From Streptomyces flavochromogenes (GTDB lineage Bacteria; Actinomycetota; Actinomycetes; Streptomycetales; Streptomycetaceae): a stretch of 64,000 nt of DNA. Shown here one piece after another: positions 49,275-58,917 of the stretch. How positions within the stretch are numbered: position 1 is the stretch's first letter; each line of letters begins with the position of its first letter. The stretch covers positions 122,076 through 186,075 of the forward strand of contig NZ_JNZO01000021.1 in NCBI RefSeq assembly GCF_000717595.1, in the 5' to 3' direction. The notes beneath the pieces were generated by a model. That model had not been told where the DNA came from. It worked only from the letters and a program-made list of their open reading frames with translations, and made no database searches. The position numbers were made by a program, and so were the translations under genes.

Positions 49275-50816
49275 ATGACGATCATGGACGAGGACCGGGA
49301 CGGGGACACGGACGAGGACGCGCCCCGCCTGCCCATGCTGCTCGAAGCCGTCCTGAGTGTCGGCACGGAACTCGAACTCCGCTCCACCCTGCAGCACATC
49401 GTGGACTCCGCCACCGAGCTGATCGGGGCCCGCTACGGCGCGCTCGGAGTCGTCGACCCCGAGCGCCGCCGCATCACCGAGCTCTTCACCGCCGGTGTGA
49501 CGGACGAGGAGCGACGGCGCGTCGGGGGGCTCCCCGACGGCCACACCGGGCTGCTCGGCGTCCTCATCCGGGACCAGCGGCCGCTGCGGATCGACGATCT
49601 GGCGGCCGACCCGCGCTCCTCCGGTGTACCCGCGGGGCACCCGGAGATGCACAGCTTCCTCGGCGTCCCCATCCGGGTCCACACCGAGGTCTTCGGCAAT
49701 CTGTACCTCACCGAGAAGCGCGACGGCGGCTTCACCGAGGAGGACCTCTCCCTGCTCCGGGTCCTCGCCTCGCAGGCCGGCATCGCCATCGGCAACGCCC
49801 GGCTGTACGAGACCGCCCGGCAGCGGGAACGCTGGATCGAGGGCGCGGCCGCGGTGACCACGGCCCTGCTGACCGGCGCGTCCGCGGAGAACGCGCTGAT
49901 GACCGTCGCCGAGCAGGCCCGTATCCTCGCCGGCGCCACGGCCGGAGTCGTCCTCCAGCCCACCGTCGAGGGCGGGATGGAGATCGTCGCCGCCTCGACG
50001 ACGGACGACCCGGGTGATCTGGTGGGGACGGCGATCGCACCCGGCTCCCCGGTGCTCGTCCAGCTCCTCGGCGGGGAGCCCGTGTTCATCGAGGACTCGG
50101 CGACGGACGCCCGGATGACCACCCCTGTCCGGTCCCGCTTCGGGCCGTCGATGATGCTGCCGCTGCAGAGCGGCGGAAGGCTCATCGGCACGCTCGCCCT
50201 CCCCCGTCGGCGCGGCGACCCGCCGTACACGGACGTCGACCGGCTCCTCGCCTCGCAGTTCGCCTCGCAGGCGGCACTCGCGCTGGTCCTCGCCGACGCG
50301 CGGCACGACAGGGAGCGGCTCGCGGTGTACGAGGACCGGGACCGGATCGCCCGCGATCTGCACGATCTGGTCGTCCAGCGCCTGTTCGCCACGGAGATGA
50401 TGCTGGAGTCCACCCGGCGGCGGGCGGTCGACTCCTCGGAGGACAACGCGCTGCTCGGGCGGGCTGTGGACGAGCTGGACTCCACCATCCAGGAGGTCCG
50501 TACGACCATCTTCGCGCTCCAGCAGCCCCCGGCGGACGCCCCGACGTCCTTCCGGGGGAAGGTCCTGCGGGAGACCGGCGGGGCGGCGGTGCTGCTCGGC
50601 TTCCAGCCGTCCGTGCACTTCGCCGGAGCCGTCGACACCCTCATCGACGAGGAGACGGCCGGCAGGCTCCTGGCCGCCCTGCGCGGGGCGCTCGCGGCGG
50701 CGCACCGGAGGTCGGGGGTCGGCGCGATGACCGTGGAGGTGTCGGTCGGGGACGAGGGGGCCCGGCTGCGGGTCACGGACGACGGCACACCGCCGACGAC
50801 GGTGACCTGGCCGTAG
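49275..50816 (+). CDS. GAF-domain sensor kinase with degraded ATPase domain
   Basis: A 513-residue soluble protein with GAF domain 1 (about 35-175, including SFLGVPIRVHTEVFGNLYLT), GAF domain 2 (about 195-345), and a HisKA_3 phosphoacceptor region RIARDLHDLVVQRLFATEMM, as in DevS/DosT-type kinases. The C-terminal ATPase domain is short: the N box lacks its Asn (LLAALRGALAAAHRRSG), DDGTPP remains of the D box, and the chain ends without the GxGL motif. It is probably unable to bind ATP normally. No response regulator is adjacent. Confidence 0.85.
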   Translation: MTIMDEDRDGDTDEDAPRLPMLLEAVLSVGTELELRSTLQHIVDSATELIGARYGALGVVDPERRRITELFTAGVTDEERRRVGGLPDGHTGLLGVLIRDQRPLRIDDLAADPRSSGVPAGHPEMHSFLGVPIRVHTEVFGNLYLTEKRDGGFTEEDLSLLRVLASQAGIAIGNARLYETARQRERWIEGAAAVTTALLTGASAENALMTVAEQARILAGATAGVVLQPTVEGGMEIVAASTTDDPGDLVGTAIAPGSPVLVQLLGGEPVFIEDSATDARMTTPVRSRFGPSMMLPLQSGGRLIGTLALPRRRGDPPYTDVDRLLASQFASQAALALVLADARHDRERLAVYEDRDRIARDLHDLVVQRLFATEMMLESTRRRAVDSSEDNALLGRAVDELDSTIQEVRTTIFALQQPPADAPTSFRGKVLRETGGAAVLLGFQPSVHFAGAVDTLIDEETAGRLLAALRGALAAAHRRSGVGAMTVEVSVGDEGARLRVTDDGTPPTTVTWP

Positions 50817-50832
50817 GTCCTCGTACGAGGAC
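50817..50832. promoter_or_regulatory. Perfect 16-bp palindrome before the MFS gene
   Basis: GTCCTCGTACGAGGAC directly follows the stop codon of the GAF kinase gene and lies 112 bp upstream of the MFS start. It is too compact to be a good terminator and looks more like an operator. Confidence 0.5.
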
Positions 50833-50943
50833 ACATACCCGTACCACCCGATCGTGGAGACCCGTACGGAGCCGCCCGGACGCGGACACTCGTACGGCGC
50901 AGTCCCGCGCGCCGCCCACCCCGCCCCGATCTTGACTGGAGGC

Positions 50944-52179
50944 GTGGACACCGAGACCAAACCCCCGACCGCGGTGGCCTACCGCAACCTGGTGACGGCC
51001 ACCATCGGCTTCACGCTCACCTTCTGGGCGTGGGACCTGATCGCGCCCCTCGCCAGCTGGTACGGCGACCGGCTCGAACTCAGCTCCTTCGAGCAGTCGC
51101 TGCTCGTCGCGGTCCCCGTCCTCGTCGGCTCGCTCGGCCGCATCCCGGCCGGCGCGCTGACCGACCGGTACGGCGCGAAGCTGATGTTCCCGCTGGTCTC
51201 GGCGCTGACGATCATCCCTGTCCTCCTGCTCATCGTGGTCAAGGACAGTTACGGCCTGATGCTGGTCGTCGGCTTCCTCCTCGGCCTCGGCGGTACGACG
51301 TTCGCGATCGGCATCCCTCTGGTCAACTCCTGGTTCCCGCCCGAGAAGCGCGGTCTGGCGCTCGGCGTGTTCGGCATGGGCATGGGCGGTGTGGCACTCT
51401 CCGGCTACTTCACGCCGCGCATCGCGAAGCACGGCGAGAACCTGCCGTTCATCGTGGTGGCGGTCGCGCTCGCGGCGTACGCGGTGCTCGCGACGTTCCT
51501 CATCACCGACCGGCCCGACCGGCCCGTGCCCACCGCCTCCCTGGCGACCCGGCTGGGCGCGGCGGGGCGGCTGCGGGTGACGTGGGAGCTGTCGGCGCTG
51601 TACGCGATCGGCTTCGGCGGCATCGTGGCGTTCGGCGTCTATCTGCCGACGTATCTGAAGACCTGGTACGAGCTCGATCCGACGGACGCGGGAACCAAGG
51701 CGGCCGGTTTCGCTCTGGTGACCGTCGTCTTCCGGCCGATCGGCGGCTGGCTCTCGGACCGGATCCATCCGGCACTCGTGACGGCCGCCGCGCTCGGCGT
51801 GGTGGCGCTCCTCGCGATCGTCCAGGCCTTCGACCCGCCGCTGGACCCGGGCGGCACGATCGCGCTGCTGATCATGGCGGCGGGTCTGGGAACGGCGAGC
51901 GGTTCGGTGTTCGCGCTGGTCTCGCAGGTGACTCCGCAGGCGAAGGTCGGCAGCGTGACGGGCATCGTCGGTGCCATGGGCGGCCTGGGCGGTTTCCTGC
52001 CGCCGCTGGTGATGGGCGCGATCTACAGCGCGAAGGGCTCGTACTCGATCGGCTTCATGCTGCTGTCGGACCTGGCGCTGGCGGGCTGTGTGTACGCGTG
52101 GGGCCGTATGCGCGGAATCCGCCCGGGGGGCGAGGACCCGACGGCGGAGGCGACGAAGGTCACGGCGGGCCGTCCCTGA
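50944..52179 (+). CDS. MFS transporter, NarK/nitrate-nitrite porter-like
   Basis: About 411 residues with 12 helices. RNLVTATIGFTLTFWAWDLI, RIPAGALTDRYGAKLMFPLV and the glycine-rich LGLGGTTFAIGIPLVNSWFP are typical of the nitrate/nitrite porter family, as are VFGMGMGGVALSG and VTGIVGAMGGLGGFLPPLVM. It probably imports nitrate or exports nitrite. The start is uncertain: GTG at 50944 has GGAGG only one base away, and a GTG at 50854 would add 30 residues of unclear coding quality. Confidence 0.85.
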   Translation: MDTETKPPTAVAYRNLVTATIGFTLTFWAWDLIAPLASWYGDRLELSSFEQSLLVAVPVLVGSLGRIPAGALTDRYGAKLMFPLVSALTIIPVLLLIVVKDSYGLMLVVGFLLGLGGTTFAIGIPLVNSWFPPEKRGLALGVFGMGMGGVALSGYFTPRIAKHGENLPFIVVAVALAAYAVLATFLITDRPDRPVPTASLATRLGAAGRLRVTWELSALYAIGFGGIVAFGVYLPTYLKTWYELDPTDAGTKAAGFALVTVVFRPIGGWLSDRIHPALVTAAALGVVALLAIVQAFDPPLDPGGTIALLIMAAGLGTASGSVFALVSQVTPQAKVGSVTGIVGAMGGLGGFLPPLVMGAIYSAKGSYSIGFMLLSDLALAGCVYAWGRMRGIRPGGEDPTAEATKVTAGRP

Positions 52180-52239
52180 CGGACGGCAGAATGCCTCCCG
52201 GAACCCTCGATCTCGACATCGACCCGAGGAGTACGACCG

Positions 52240-53682
52240 GTGAGTGCGCTCTTCCCCGCCCTTGCGGCCCCTTCCGCCCGGCCCGCGCTGCGCTGCGGCC
52301 CGGACGCCCTGACGTACGAGGAACTGGCCCGGGCCGCCGGGGCCCTGGCGGTCCGTATCGGGGGAGCCGGGCGGGTCGCCGTCTGGGCCACCCCGACCGC
52401 GCACACGGCGGTCGCGGTCGTCGGGGCGCTGCTCGCCGGCGTACCCGCCGTACCGCTCAATCCGCGGACGGGTGAGCGCGAGCTGGCGCACATCCTCGAC
52501 GACAGCAGGCCCACGGCCGTGCTCACCGGTGCCGGGGACGTGCTGCCCGCCGGCCTCGACGGGCTCCCCCGGACCGTCGTGGACCTGACGGCGAGCGGCC
52601 CGCCGGTCGCGGAGACGGCCGGTGCCGAGTCCCCCGCGCTGATCGTCTACACCTCGGGCACCACCGGCCCGCCGAAGGGTGTCCTGCTGTCCCGGCGGGC
52701 GGTCGCCGCCTCGCTCGACGCGCTCGCCGAGGCCTGGTCGTGGACGGCCGACGACATCCTGGTGCACGCGCTGCCGCTGTTCCATGTGCACGGACTGATC
52801 CTCGGGATCCTGGGGCCGCTGCGGCGCGGCGGCGCGGTCCGGCACCTGGGCGCGTTCTCGGTGGAGGGCGTGGCGCGGGAGCTGGGCGACGGCGGCACGA
52901 TGCTGTTCGGCGTACCGACCATGTACCACCGGCTCGCGGACGCGCTGGCCGGGGACACCGGACTGGCCGGGGCGTTGGCCGGGGCGCGGCTCCTCGTCTC
53001 CGGGTCCGCGGCGCTCCCGGTCCACGACCACGAGCGGATCGCGGCGGCGACGGGCCGGACGGTGGTGGAGCGGTACGGGATGACCGAGACGCTCATGAAC
53101 ACCAGCGTCGTGCCGGGCGGCGAACCGCGCCCCGGGACCGTCGGCCCCCCGCTCGCGGGCGTGGACCTGCGGCTCGTCGACGAGGACGGCTCCGTCCTGA
53201 AGGAGCTCGACGGGGAGACGGTCGGCGAGGTGCAGGTGCGCGGCCCGAACCTGTTCTCCGGCTACCTCAACCGGCCGGACGCGACGGCCGCGGCCTTCGA
53301 CGGCGACTGGTTCCGCACCGGCGACATGGCGGTCCGGGAGGCGGACGGCGCGGTGCGGCTCGTCGGCCGCAAGGCGACCGACCTGATCAAGAGCGGTGGC
53401 TACAAGATCGGGGCGGGAGAGATCGAGAACGCGCTCCTCGACCACCCCGGGGTGCGCGAGGCGGCCGTCACCGGCGAGCCCGACCCGGACCTGGGCGAGC
53501 GGATCGTGGCCTGGGTGGTGCCGGAGGACAAGGACAGGCCCCCGACGGCGGAGGAGCTGGCCGACCACGTCGCGCGCCTGCTCGCCCCGCACAAGCGGCC
53601 CCGGGTGGTGCGCCGTCTCGACGCCCTCCCCCGCAACGACATGGGCAAGATCCTGAAGAAGGCCTTGACCGCCGGCAGTTGA
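52240..53682 (+). CDS. matB: Malonyl-CoA synthetase
   Basis: A 480-residue acyl-adenylate enzyme that activates malonate to malonyl-CoA. Family motifs are IVYTSGTTGPPKGVLLSRRA (P-loop), LPLFHVHGLILGILGPLRRG, VVERYGMTETLMNTSVVPGG and GRKATDLIKSGGYKIGAGEI; the catalytic Lys is in NDMGKILKKAL. It matches the S. coelicolor MatB (SCO2444) sequence as I remember it over its whole length. It provides extender units for polyketides or fatty acids. GTG at 52240 has GAGGAG upstream. Confidence 0.93.
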   Translation: MSALFPALAAPSARPALRCGPDALTYEELARAAGALAVRIGGAGRVAVWATPTAHTAVAVVGALLAGVPAVPLNPRTGERELAHILDDSRPTAVLTGAGDVLPAGLDGLPRTVVDLTASGPPVAETAGAESPALIVYTSGTTGPPKGVLLSRRAVAASLDALAEAWSWTADDILVHALPLFHVHGLILGILGPLRRGGAVRHLGAFSVEGVARELGDGGTMLFGVPTMYHRLADALAGDTGLAGALAGARLLVSGSAALPVHDHERIAAATGRTVVERYGMTETLMNTSVVPGGEPRPGTVGPPLAGVDLRLVDEDGSVLKELDGETVGEVQVRGPNLFSGYLNRPDATAAAFDGDWFRTGDMAVREADGAVRLVGRKATDLIKSGGYKIGAGEIENALLDHPGVREAAVTGEPDPDLGERIVAWVVPEDKDRPPTAEELADHVARLLAPHKRPRVVRRLDALPRNDMGKILKKALTAGS

Positions 53683-53692
53683 GGGGACGGAG

Positions 53693-53729
53693 CCGGGCCC
53701 CCTCCCGCGGTGAGCAGGAGGGGGCCCGG
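53693..53729. terminator. Bidirectional terminator, matB / subtilase
   Basis: A 13-bp perfect stem, CCGGGCCCCCTCC with GGAGGGGGCCCGG and an 11-nt loop, between convergent genes. Confidence 0.88.
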
Positions 53730-53749
53730 CCTTCGTGCATGGCGGGTGG

Positions 53750-56700
53750 CTACTTCACGCCCACCGCGCGGATCAGTTCCTGCGTGACCGAGCCGCCCCG
53801 GTCGTCGCTCGCCCCGGCCCGCAGCGAGACGGATCCCGCGCCGGACGGGACGCGCAGCTCGCCGTCCCAGGCGGCCCCGTGCCGGGCCTTCTTGAGGGCG
53901 ACCTTCGTCCAGGTCTTGCCCTCGTCGTAGGAGACCTCCAGGGTGCCGCCGGTGATGGTGCCGGTGCCGGCCGCGCCCTTCACGTACTCGGCGGAGATCC
54001 CGACGGACAGCTTGCGTCCGGCGCGGACGTCACCGTCGATGTCGGTGTCCACGTCGAAGCCGAGGTTGAGCATCGGCAGGTAGGTGGCCCGGTCGGACGG
54101 GGTCTCGGCGGAGCGGAAGGTCCACTCGCTGTGGCCCTTGCCGGCGAGCCGCCAGCGCGTCGGGTCGAGCGCGGTGTCGGTGACGACCTTGTAGGTCGCC
54201 TCCTCCGCCGGCGCGTCCCAGGCGTAGGCTCCGGAGCTCATCTTGCGGTCGACACGGGTGCCGTTGACGTACACCTCGGTGTACTGGGTCATCGAGTCGT
54301 CGTTCCACACGTTGCCGAAGCCGGTGTGGTCGGTGCCGGAGTCGCCCCAGCCCGGGGTGTTGAAGCGCAGGTCGTTGCCGGTGCGCTGCTGGCCCCAGCC
54401 GAGGCCGGTGCCCAGCCACGGGTGCCAGACGGGGCCGAACCAGTCGAGATTCACCCGGCTGCCGCCCCGGTAGGACGGAGTGCCGCCACGCTGCTCCAGG
54501 GAGTCGCCGAGGTCGACGGACTCGTGCCAGCGCTGGCCGGTGCCGGTGGAGACGTACTCGGTGCGCTCGGTCGGGAAGGAGATCCACTCCTTGAAGCCGA
54601 AGCCGATCGGGAAGGTGTCGGTGACCGAGTAGCGGAACTCGCCGCCCAGTTCCTTGCGCTTGGTGGGCGCGTAGAAGGTGGAGCTGATGGTGGCCAGTTC
54701 GTCCTTGTCGGGCCGGAAGACCAGGTCCTTGCCGATGGCATCGGGGTGGCCCTCGGAGAGGTCGTACGTGAACGGGGTGAAGCGGGTACCGGTCAGGTCG
54801 ACGCGCTTGCCGCGGGCCGCGCCGGCGGCGAGGCGCTGGGCGTCGGCGGTGTTGACGGTGGCGACGGAGAGCGGCCGGTCCTGGTAGTCGGCGGTGCCGA
54901 ACCACTTCATGAGGCGGCCGGGCTGGTCGTCGGTGACGAACAGGGCCTTGGCGCCCGCGTCCTGGGCGGTCTGCGCGATCTGCGCCGGGTCGGCGCCCTC
55001 GGTCAGGCGGACGAGGACGGCCTTGCCCGTGGCGTTCTTGCCCTGGTACTCGGCGGGGGTTCCGGTACCGGCGTCGACGAGGCCGAGACGGTGGGTGCCC
55101 TCCAGGAGGGTGGCGCCTGCCTGCGGGGTGGCGCCGGAGAGACGGGAGCCGTCGACGCTCGTCTCCAGCATCGGCTTGCCGAGGCGCCAGACCGTTCGGT
55201 ACTCGAAGGTTCCGGTGGCGGGCTTGGTGGTGGGCGCCGCGAAGATCGAGTCGTACTTCGGCGGGACCTGGACGGCTCCGCCGTAGGAGGCGCCGTTGGC
55301 GTCGCGGTCGAACTCCATCAGGAGCTGCCGGGTCTCGGTGCGCTTCTCGACCTCGGCGCGGATCTCGCGGAGCTGCCGTCCGTCGAGGGTGATCTCGCGG
55401 TCGCGGTCGAGGGTGATCTCCGGCGCGGTGAGGAAGCCGAGGCCGAGGGAGTCCTCGCCGTGGGAGCCGCGGACGTCGAGGAAGGTGTCGACGGTGTACG
55501 TGCCGGGCTTGAGGCGGAGTTCGAGGGTGCCGGACTCGCCGACCGTGGCCGGGAAGGGGTCCACGCCCTGGGTCAGCTGCTGCACACCGAGGTGGGCGGG
55601 GGTCGCCGCGCCGTCACGGTCCTTCACGTGGACGGTGAGGGTGTAGCGCTCCTCCTCCTTCACCAGGCCGAGCGCGGTGTGCGCGACGACGGTGCCGGCG
55701 GCGGTGGCGGTGACCCGGCCGGAGGACTGGCCGACGGGGGCCTTGGCGCCGTCACCGGTGACGGTGGTGCTCGCGGTCCCGTGGGCGGGGACGGTGAGGG
55801 TGGTGTCGGCGAGGGCGGCGACACCGGCCGGCATGCCCTCGACGGCCAGGTTCAGCTCGACCGGCGCGTCGGAGGAGTTGGTGTAGGTGACGGTCTTGGT
55901 GACGGGCTTGTTCGACTCGTACGGCCAGGCGACGTAGCCGAGGTCGGCGGAGCCGGTCGCGGTGACGTTCGCGGCGATCGCGGCGGCCACGTCGACCCGG
56001 CCCGAGCCGAGCGCGTACGAGGAGGCGTCGAGCGTCTTCGACGAGGACATCAGCGCGCTCTTGAGCTGGGCGCCGGTCCAGTCGGGGTGCCGTTCGGCGA
56101 GCAGCGCGGCGACGCCGGCGACGTGCGGGGTCGCCATCGACGTACCGCTCATGGAGGTGTAGAGGCCACTGCCGGAGACGAGCTGGGAGCGGGCGGCGAG
56201 AATGTTCACGCCGGGCGCCGACAGGTCGGGCTTGAGGGCCTGGTCGCCGTAGCGGGGTCCCTGGCTCGTGAAGTAGGCGGCCTCGTCGGCGGAGTCGACG
56301 GCGCCGATGGTGAGCGCGGAGTCGGCGGCGCCGGGCGAGCCGATGGAGCCCGGGTAGCCGGAGTTGCCGGCGGCGATGACGAAGAGGGCGCCGGTCTCGG
56401 CGGTGAGGGTGTTGACGGCCTGGGCCATCGGGTCGGTGCCGTCGCTGGGTTCGCTGGAGCCGAGGCTCATCGAGACGATCTTCGCGTCGATGTCCTTGGC
56501 GGCCCACTCCATGCCGGCGATGATCTCCGACTCGGAGCCGGATCCCTCGTCGCTGAGGACCTTGCCGACGGCGAGGGTGGCGTCGGGGGCGACGCCCTTC
56601 TCCTTGCCGTCGGACCCGGCGCCGGAGCCGCCGACGGTGGAGGCGACGTGGGTGCCGTGGCCGTTGCGGTCGGCGACCTCCTGGCCGGCGATGAACGACT

Positions 56701-57436
56701 TGGACTCGGTGACCCGTCCCGCGAGGTCGGGGTGGGCGAGGTCGGCGCCGGTGTCGAGGACGGCGACCTTCACACCCTTGCCGGTGAGCCCGGCCTCCCA
56801 GGCCTTCGGTGTGCCGATCTGCGCGTTGGACTCGGCCATGGCGGCCTTGACCCGGCCGTCGAGCCAGACCTTGCCGGGGGCGGCGGCCCGCGCGGTCGGG
56901 GCGGCGGTGAAGCCCTGCCAGAAGGCGGCGGGGTCGGTGGCGGTGACGGCGGCGCCGCCGATGCTGGGCAGCGCGCGGACGGTCTCGGCACCGCGCGGGG
57001 TCGCCGCGGCGGTACGGGCGCCCTTGCCGCCGTAGGAGACGATCAGCGGCAGGTCACCGGTGATGCCCTGTTCGACGAGGCCGGTGACGTCGAAGAGACG
57101 GGGGTCGAGCGCGCCGGAGGCCAGGTAGGGGCGGGCCTCGTCGGGGACGACGGTGACCCGGCCGCCGGAGATCTGGCTGCGTATCGCGCCGGTGGCGCCC
57201 TTGGCCCGGTCGACGGTGACGGTCTGCCGGCCGCCACCGAGGTCGGTGAGGGTGACGCGGTCTCCGGTGACGAGGGTGACGGTGGTGCTCGCCGCCGCCC
57301 CCTTGAAGGTGTCCGGTACGGCGGCGGCGGTGTTCCCGGCGGCGGCGGTCTGCCCGGCCGACAGCATCACGAGGGAGATGCCCGCGGCGATCAGCGCGGC
57401 CCTTCCTCTGTCGAAGGGTGTGGTCCTCGACGTCAT
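53750..57436 (-). CDS. Large secreted subtilisin-like serine protease (S8)
   Basis: A 1228-residue extracellular protease. A signal peptide (core ALIAAGISLVMLSAGQTAA) is followed by a propeptide, then the S8 domain with Asp228 (VAVLDTGAD), His260 (NGHGTHVAST), the oxyanion Asn (VIAAGNSG) and Ser433 (SGTSMATPHVAG). A PA-like domain (AGAKALFVTDDQPGRL) and several beta-rich domains make up the last 750 residues; these may bind substrate or the cell surface. GAGGAG lies eight bases before the ATG. It resembles the very large Streptomyces subtilases of the SCO2446/SCO1355 type, from memory. Confidence 0.95.
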   Translation of the reverse strand: MTSRTTPFDRGRAALIAAGISLVMLSAGQTAAAGNTAAAVPDTFKGAAASTTVTLVTGDRVTLTDLGGGRQTVTVDRAKGATGAIRSQISGGRVTVVPDEARPYLASGALDPRLFDVTGLVEQGITGDLPLIVSYGGKGARTAAATPRGAETVRALPSIGGAAVTATDPAAFWQGFTAAPTARAAAPGKVWLDGRVKAAMAESNAQIGTPKAWEAGLTGKGVKVAVLDTGADLAHPDLAGRVTESKSFIAGQEVADRNGHGTHVASTVGGSGAGSDGKEKGVAPDATLAVGKVLSDEGSGSESEIIAGMEWAAKDIDAKIVSMSLGSSEPSDGTDPMAQAVNTLTAETGALFVIAAGNSGYPGSIGSPGAADSALTIGAVDSADEAAYFTSQGPRYGDQALKPDLSAPGVNILAARSQLVSGSGLYTSMSGTSMATPHVAGVAALLAERHPDWTGAQLKSALMSSSKTLDASSYALGSGRVDVAAAIAANVTATGSADLGYVAWPYESNKPVTKTVTYTNSSDAPVELNLAVEGMPAGVAALADTTLTVPAHGTASTTVTGDGAKAPVGQSSGRVTATAAGTVVAHTALGLVKEEERYTLTVHVKDRDGAATPAHLGVQQLTQGVDPFPATVGESGTLELRLKPGTYTVDTFLDVRGSHGEDSLGLGFLTAPEITLDRDREITLDGRQLREIRAEVEKRTETRQLLMEFDRDANGASYGGAVQVPPKYDSIFAAPTTKPATGTFEYRTVWRLGKPMLETSVDGSRLSGATPQAGATLLEGTHRLGLVDAGTGTPAEYQGKNATGKAVLVRLTEGADPAQIAQTAQDAGAKALFVTDDQPGRLMKWFGTADYQDRPLSVATVNTADAQRLAAGAARGKRVDLTGTRFTPFTYDLSEGHPDAIGKDLVFRPDKDELATISSTFYAPTKRKELGGEFRYSVTDTFPIGFGFKEWISFPTERTEYVSTGTGQRWHESVDLGDSLEQRGGTPSYRGGSRVNLDWFGPVWHPWLGTGLGWGQQRTGNDLRFNTPGWGDSGTDHTGFGNVWNDDSMTQYTEVYVNGTRVDRKMSSGAYAWDAPAEEATYKVVTDTALDPTRWRLAGKGHSEWTFRSAETPSDRATYLPMLNLGFDVDTDIDGDVRAGRKLSVGISAEYVKGAAGTGTITGGTLEVSYDEGKTWTKVALKKARHGAAWDGELRVPSGAGSVSLRAGASDDRGGSVTQELIRAVGVK

Positions 57437-57529
57437 CGTTCGAACTCCTCGTGGACCCGGGGTCGGGGGTGTTTCCGGGTGCCGCGAGGAGTCTTGGTCA
57501 GGTGGACGGGAGTTGACTCCGTTCGGCCC

Positions 57530-57561
57530 TGGCGGTTATGCGCCGTGGCGGCCAACCGCCA
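57530..57561 (-). terminator. Hairpin after the MFS gene
   Basis: TGGCGGTT and AACCGCCA with a 16-nt loop, 30 bp past the MFS stop, before the subtilase gene. Confidence 0.5.
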
Positions 57562-57591
57562 GAACAGGACGTACCGTTCGGGGAGAATTGC

Positions 57592-58917
57592 TCACGGAGT
57601 CGGGTCGAGGGCGTCGTACCGGCGGAAACCGCGCCCGTACAGGGCGAGGGCGCCGACCGCGACGACACAGGCGATCCCACCGCCCGTGACAGCGACCGCG
57701 GGCGAGGTCAGATCGGCCACGGAGCCCGCGAGGAAGTCCCCGAGCCGGGGCCCGCCGGCGACCACCACGATGAACACGCCCTGGAGCCTGCCGCGCATCT
57801 CGTCCGGGGCCGCGACCTGCATCATCGTGTTCCGGAAGATCATGGAGACGGTGTCGGAGTACCCGGCGAGGGCGAGCAGGAGCAGCCCGAGCCAGAGGTC
57901 CCGGGTGAGCCCGAAGACGGCGATGGCGGTCCCCCAGCAGGCGACGGCGATCAGGATCGCCTGCCCGTGATGCCGGATGCGTCCCTGCCAGCCGGAGAGC
58001 ACCCCGCCGAGCAGCGCCCCGAACGCGGGCGCGGCGACGAGGAGTCCGGCGGTCTTCGCGTCGCCGCCGAACCAGAGCACGGCGACGGCGGGGAACAGGG
58101 CGCGGGGGTGGGCGAGGATCATCGCGCAGAAGTCCGAGAAGAACGTCATCCGGAGGTTGGGCCGGGTCGCGAGGAACCGCAGCCCGTCGAGCACGGAGGC
58201 CCTCTTCCCGCCTCCCTTCCGGTCCGGAAGCATCGACGGCAGCCGCCACATCGCGTACAGGCTCGCGGCGAAGGCGACGGCGTCGACGAGGTACGCGGTC
58301 TGGTACCCGGCGAACCCGACGATCAGCCCGCCGAGGCTCGGCCCGACGAGCATGCCGAAGGTCGTGACCATCGAGTTCAGCGCGTTGGCGGCCCGCAGCT
58401 GCTCGGGCGGCAGGAGCCGGGGGATCATCGCGCTGCGCGCGGGCGCGTTGAGCGCGGCGCAGACGGCCTGCAGGGCGACGATTCCGTACAGGAACCAGAC
58501 CCGGTGGAACCCGGCGAACGCGGCGGTGGCGAGCGCGACCGACAGCACGGCGGAGCCGCAGGCGCTGTAGAGCCCGAGCTTGCGGCGGTCGACGGTGTCG
58601 GCGATGGCGCCGCCGTACAGCCCGAAACAGACGAGCGGGACGAGCGAGAACAGCCCGACGAGCCCGACGGAGAAGGGCGACCCGGTGATGTCGTACACCT
58701 GGAGGGAGACGGCGAGCGCCGTCATGCCCTGCCCGACCCAGGAGACGGTGTTGCCGAACCAGAGGCGGCGGTAGTCGGCGGAGGTCCGCAGCGGGGTGAG
58801 ATCGGCGAAGAGCCGGCGGCGCTCCGGGGTGGGGGCCGGGGGCTCGGAGGACGAAGAGGGCGGGGAGGGCTCGGACTCGGGGGGCTGCGGCTGCGACCGC
58901 GGCTGGGTGGCGGTCAC
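57592..58917 (-). CDS. MFS exporter, DHA3-like
   Basis: A 441-residue transporter with about 12 helices and a Pro/Ser-rich N-terminus (QPPESEPSPPSSSSEPPAP). DYRRLWFGNTVSWVGQGMTA, GGAIADTVDRRKLGLYS and NALNSMVTTFGMLVGPSLGG are typical of DHA3/MFS_3 exporters; ALNAPARSAMIPRLLPPEQL is another family block. The GTG start overlaps the GNAT stop by 4 bp, so the two form an operon. An acetyltransferase with an efflux pump suggests detoxification of one compound; inferred only. Confidence 0.92.
   Translation of the reverse strand: MTATQPRSQPQPPESEPSPPSSSSEPPAPTPERRRLFADLTPLRTSADYRRLWFGNTVSWVGQGMTALAVSLQVYDITGSPFSVGLVGLFSLVPLVCFGLYGGAIADTVDRRKLGLYSACGSAVLSVALATAAFAGFHRVWFLYGIVALQAVCAALNAPARSAMIPRLLPPEQLRAANALNSMVTTFGMLVGPSLGGLIVGFAGYQTAYLVDAVAFAASLYAMWRLPSMLPDRKGGGKRASVLDGLRFLATRPNLRMTFFSDFCAMILAHPRALFPAVAVLWFGGDAKTAGLLVAAPAFGALLGGVLSGWQGRIRHHGQAILIAVACWGTAIAVFGLTRDLWLGLLLLALAGYSDTVSMIFRNTMMQVAAPDEMRGRLQGVFIVVVAGGPRLGDFLAGSVADLTSPAVAVTGGGIACVVAVGALALYGRGFRRYDALDPTP

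Noticed and set aside
53735-57970. A 1411-codon open frame on the plus strand
   Set aside because: It is antisense to the S8 protease, is made of Gly/Val/Asp/Glu-rich shadow sequence and has no signal or domain.
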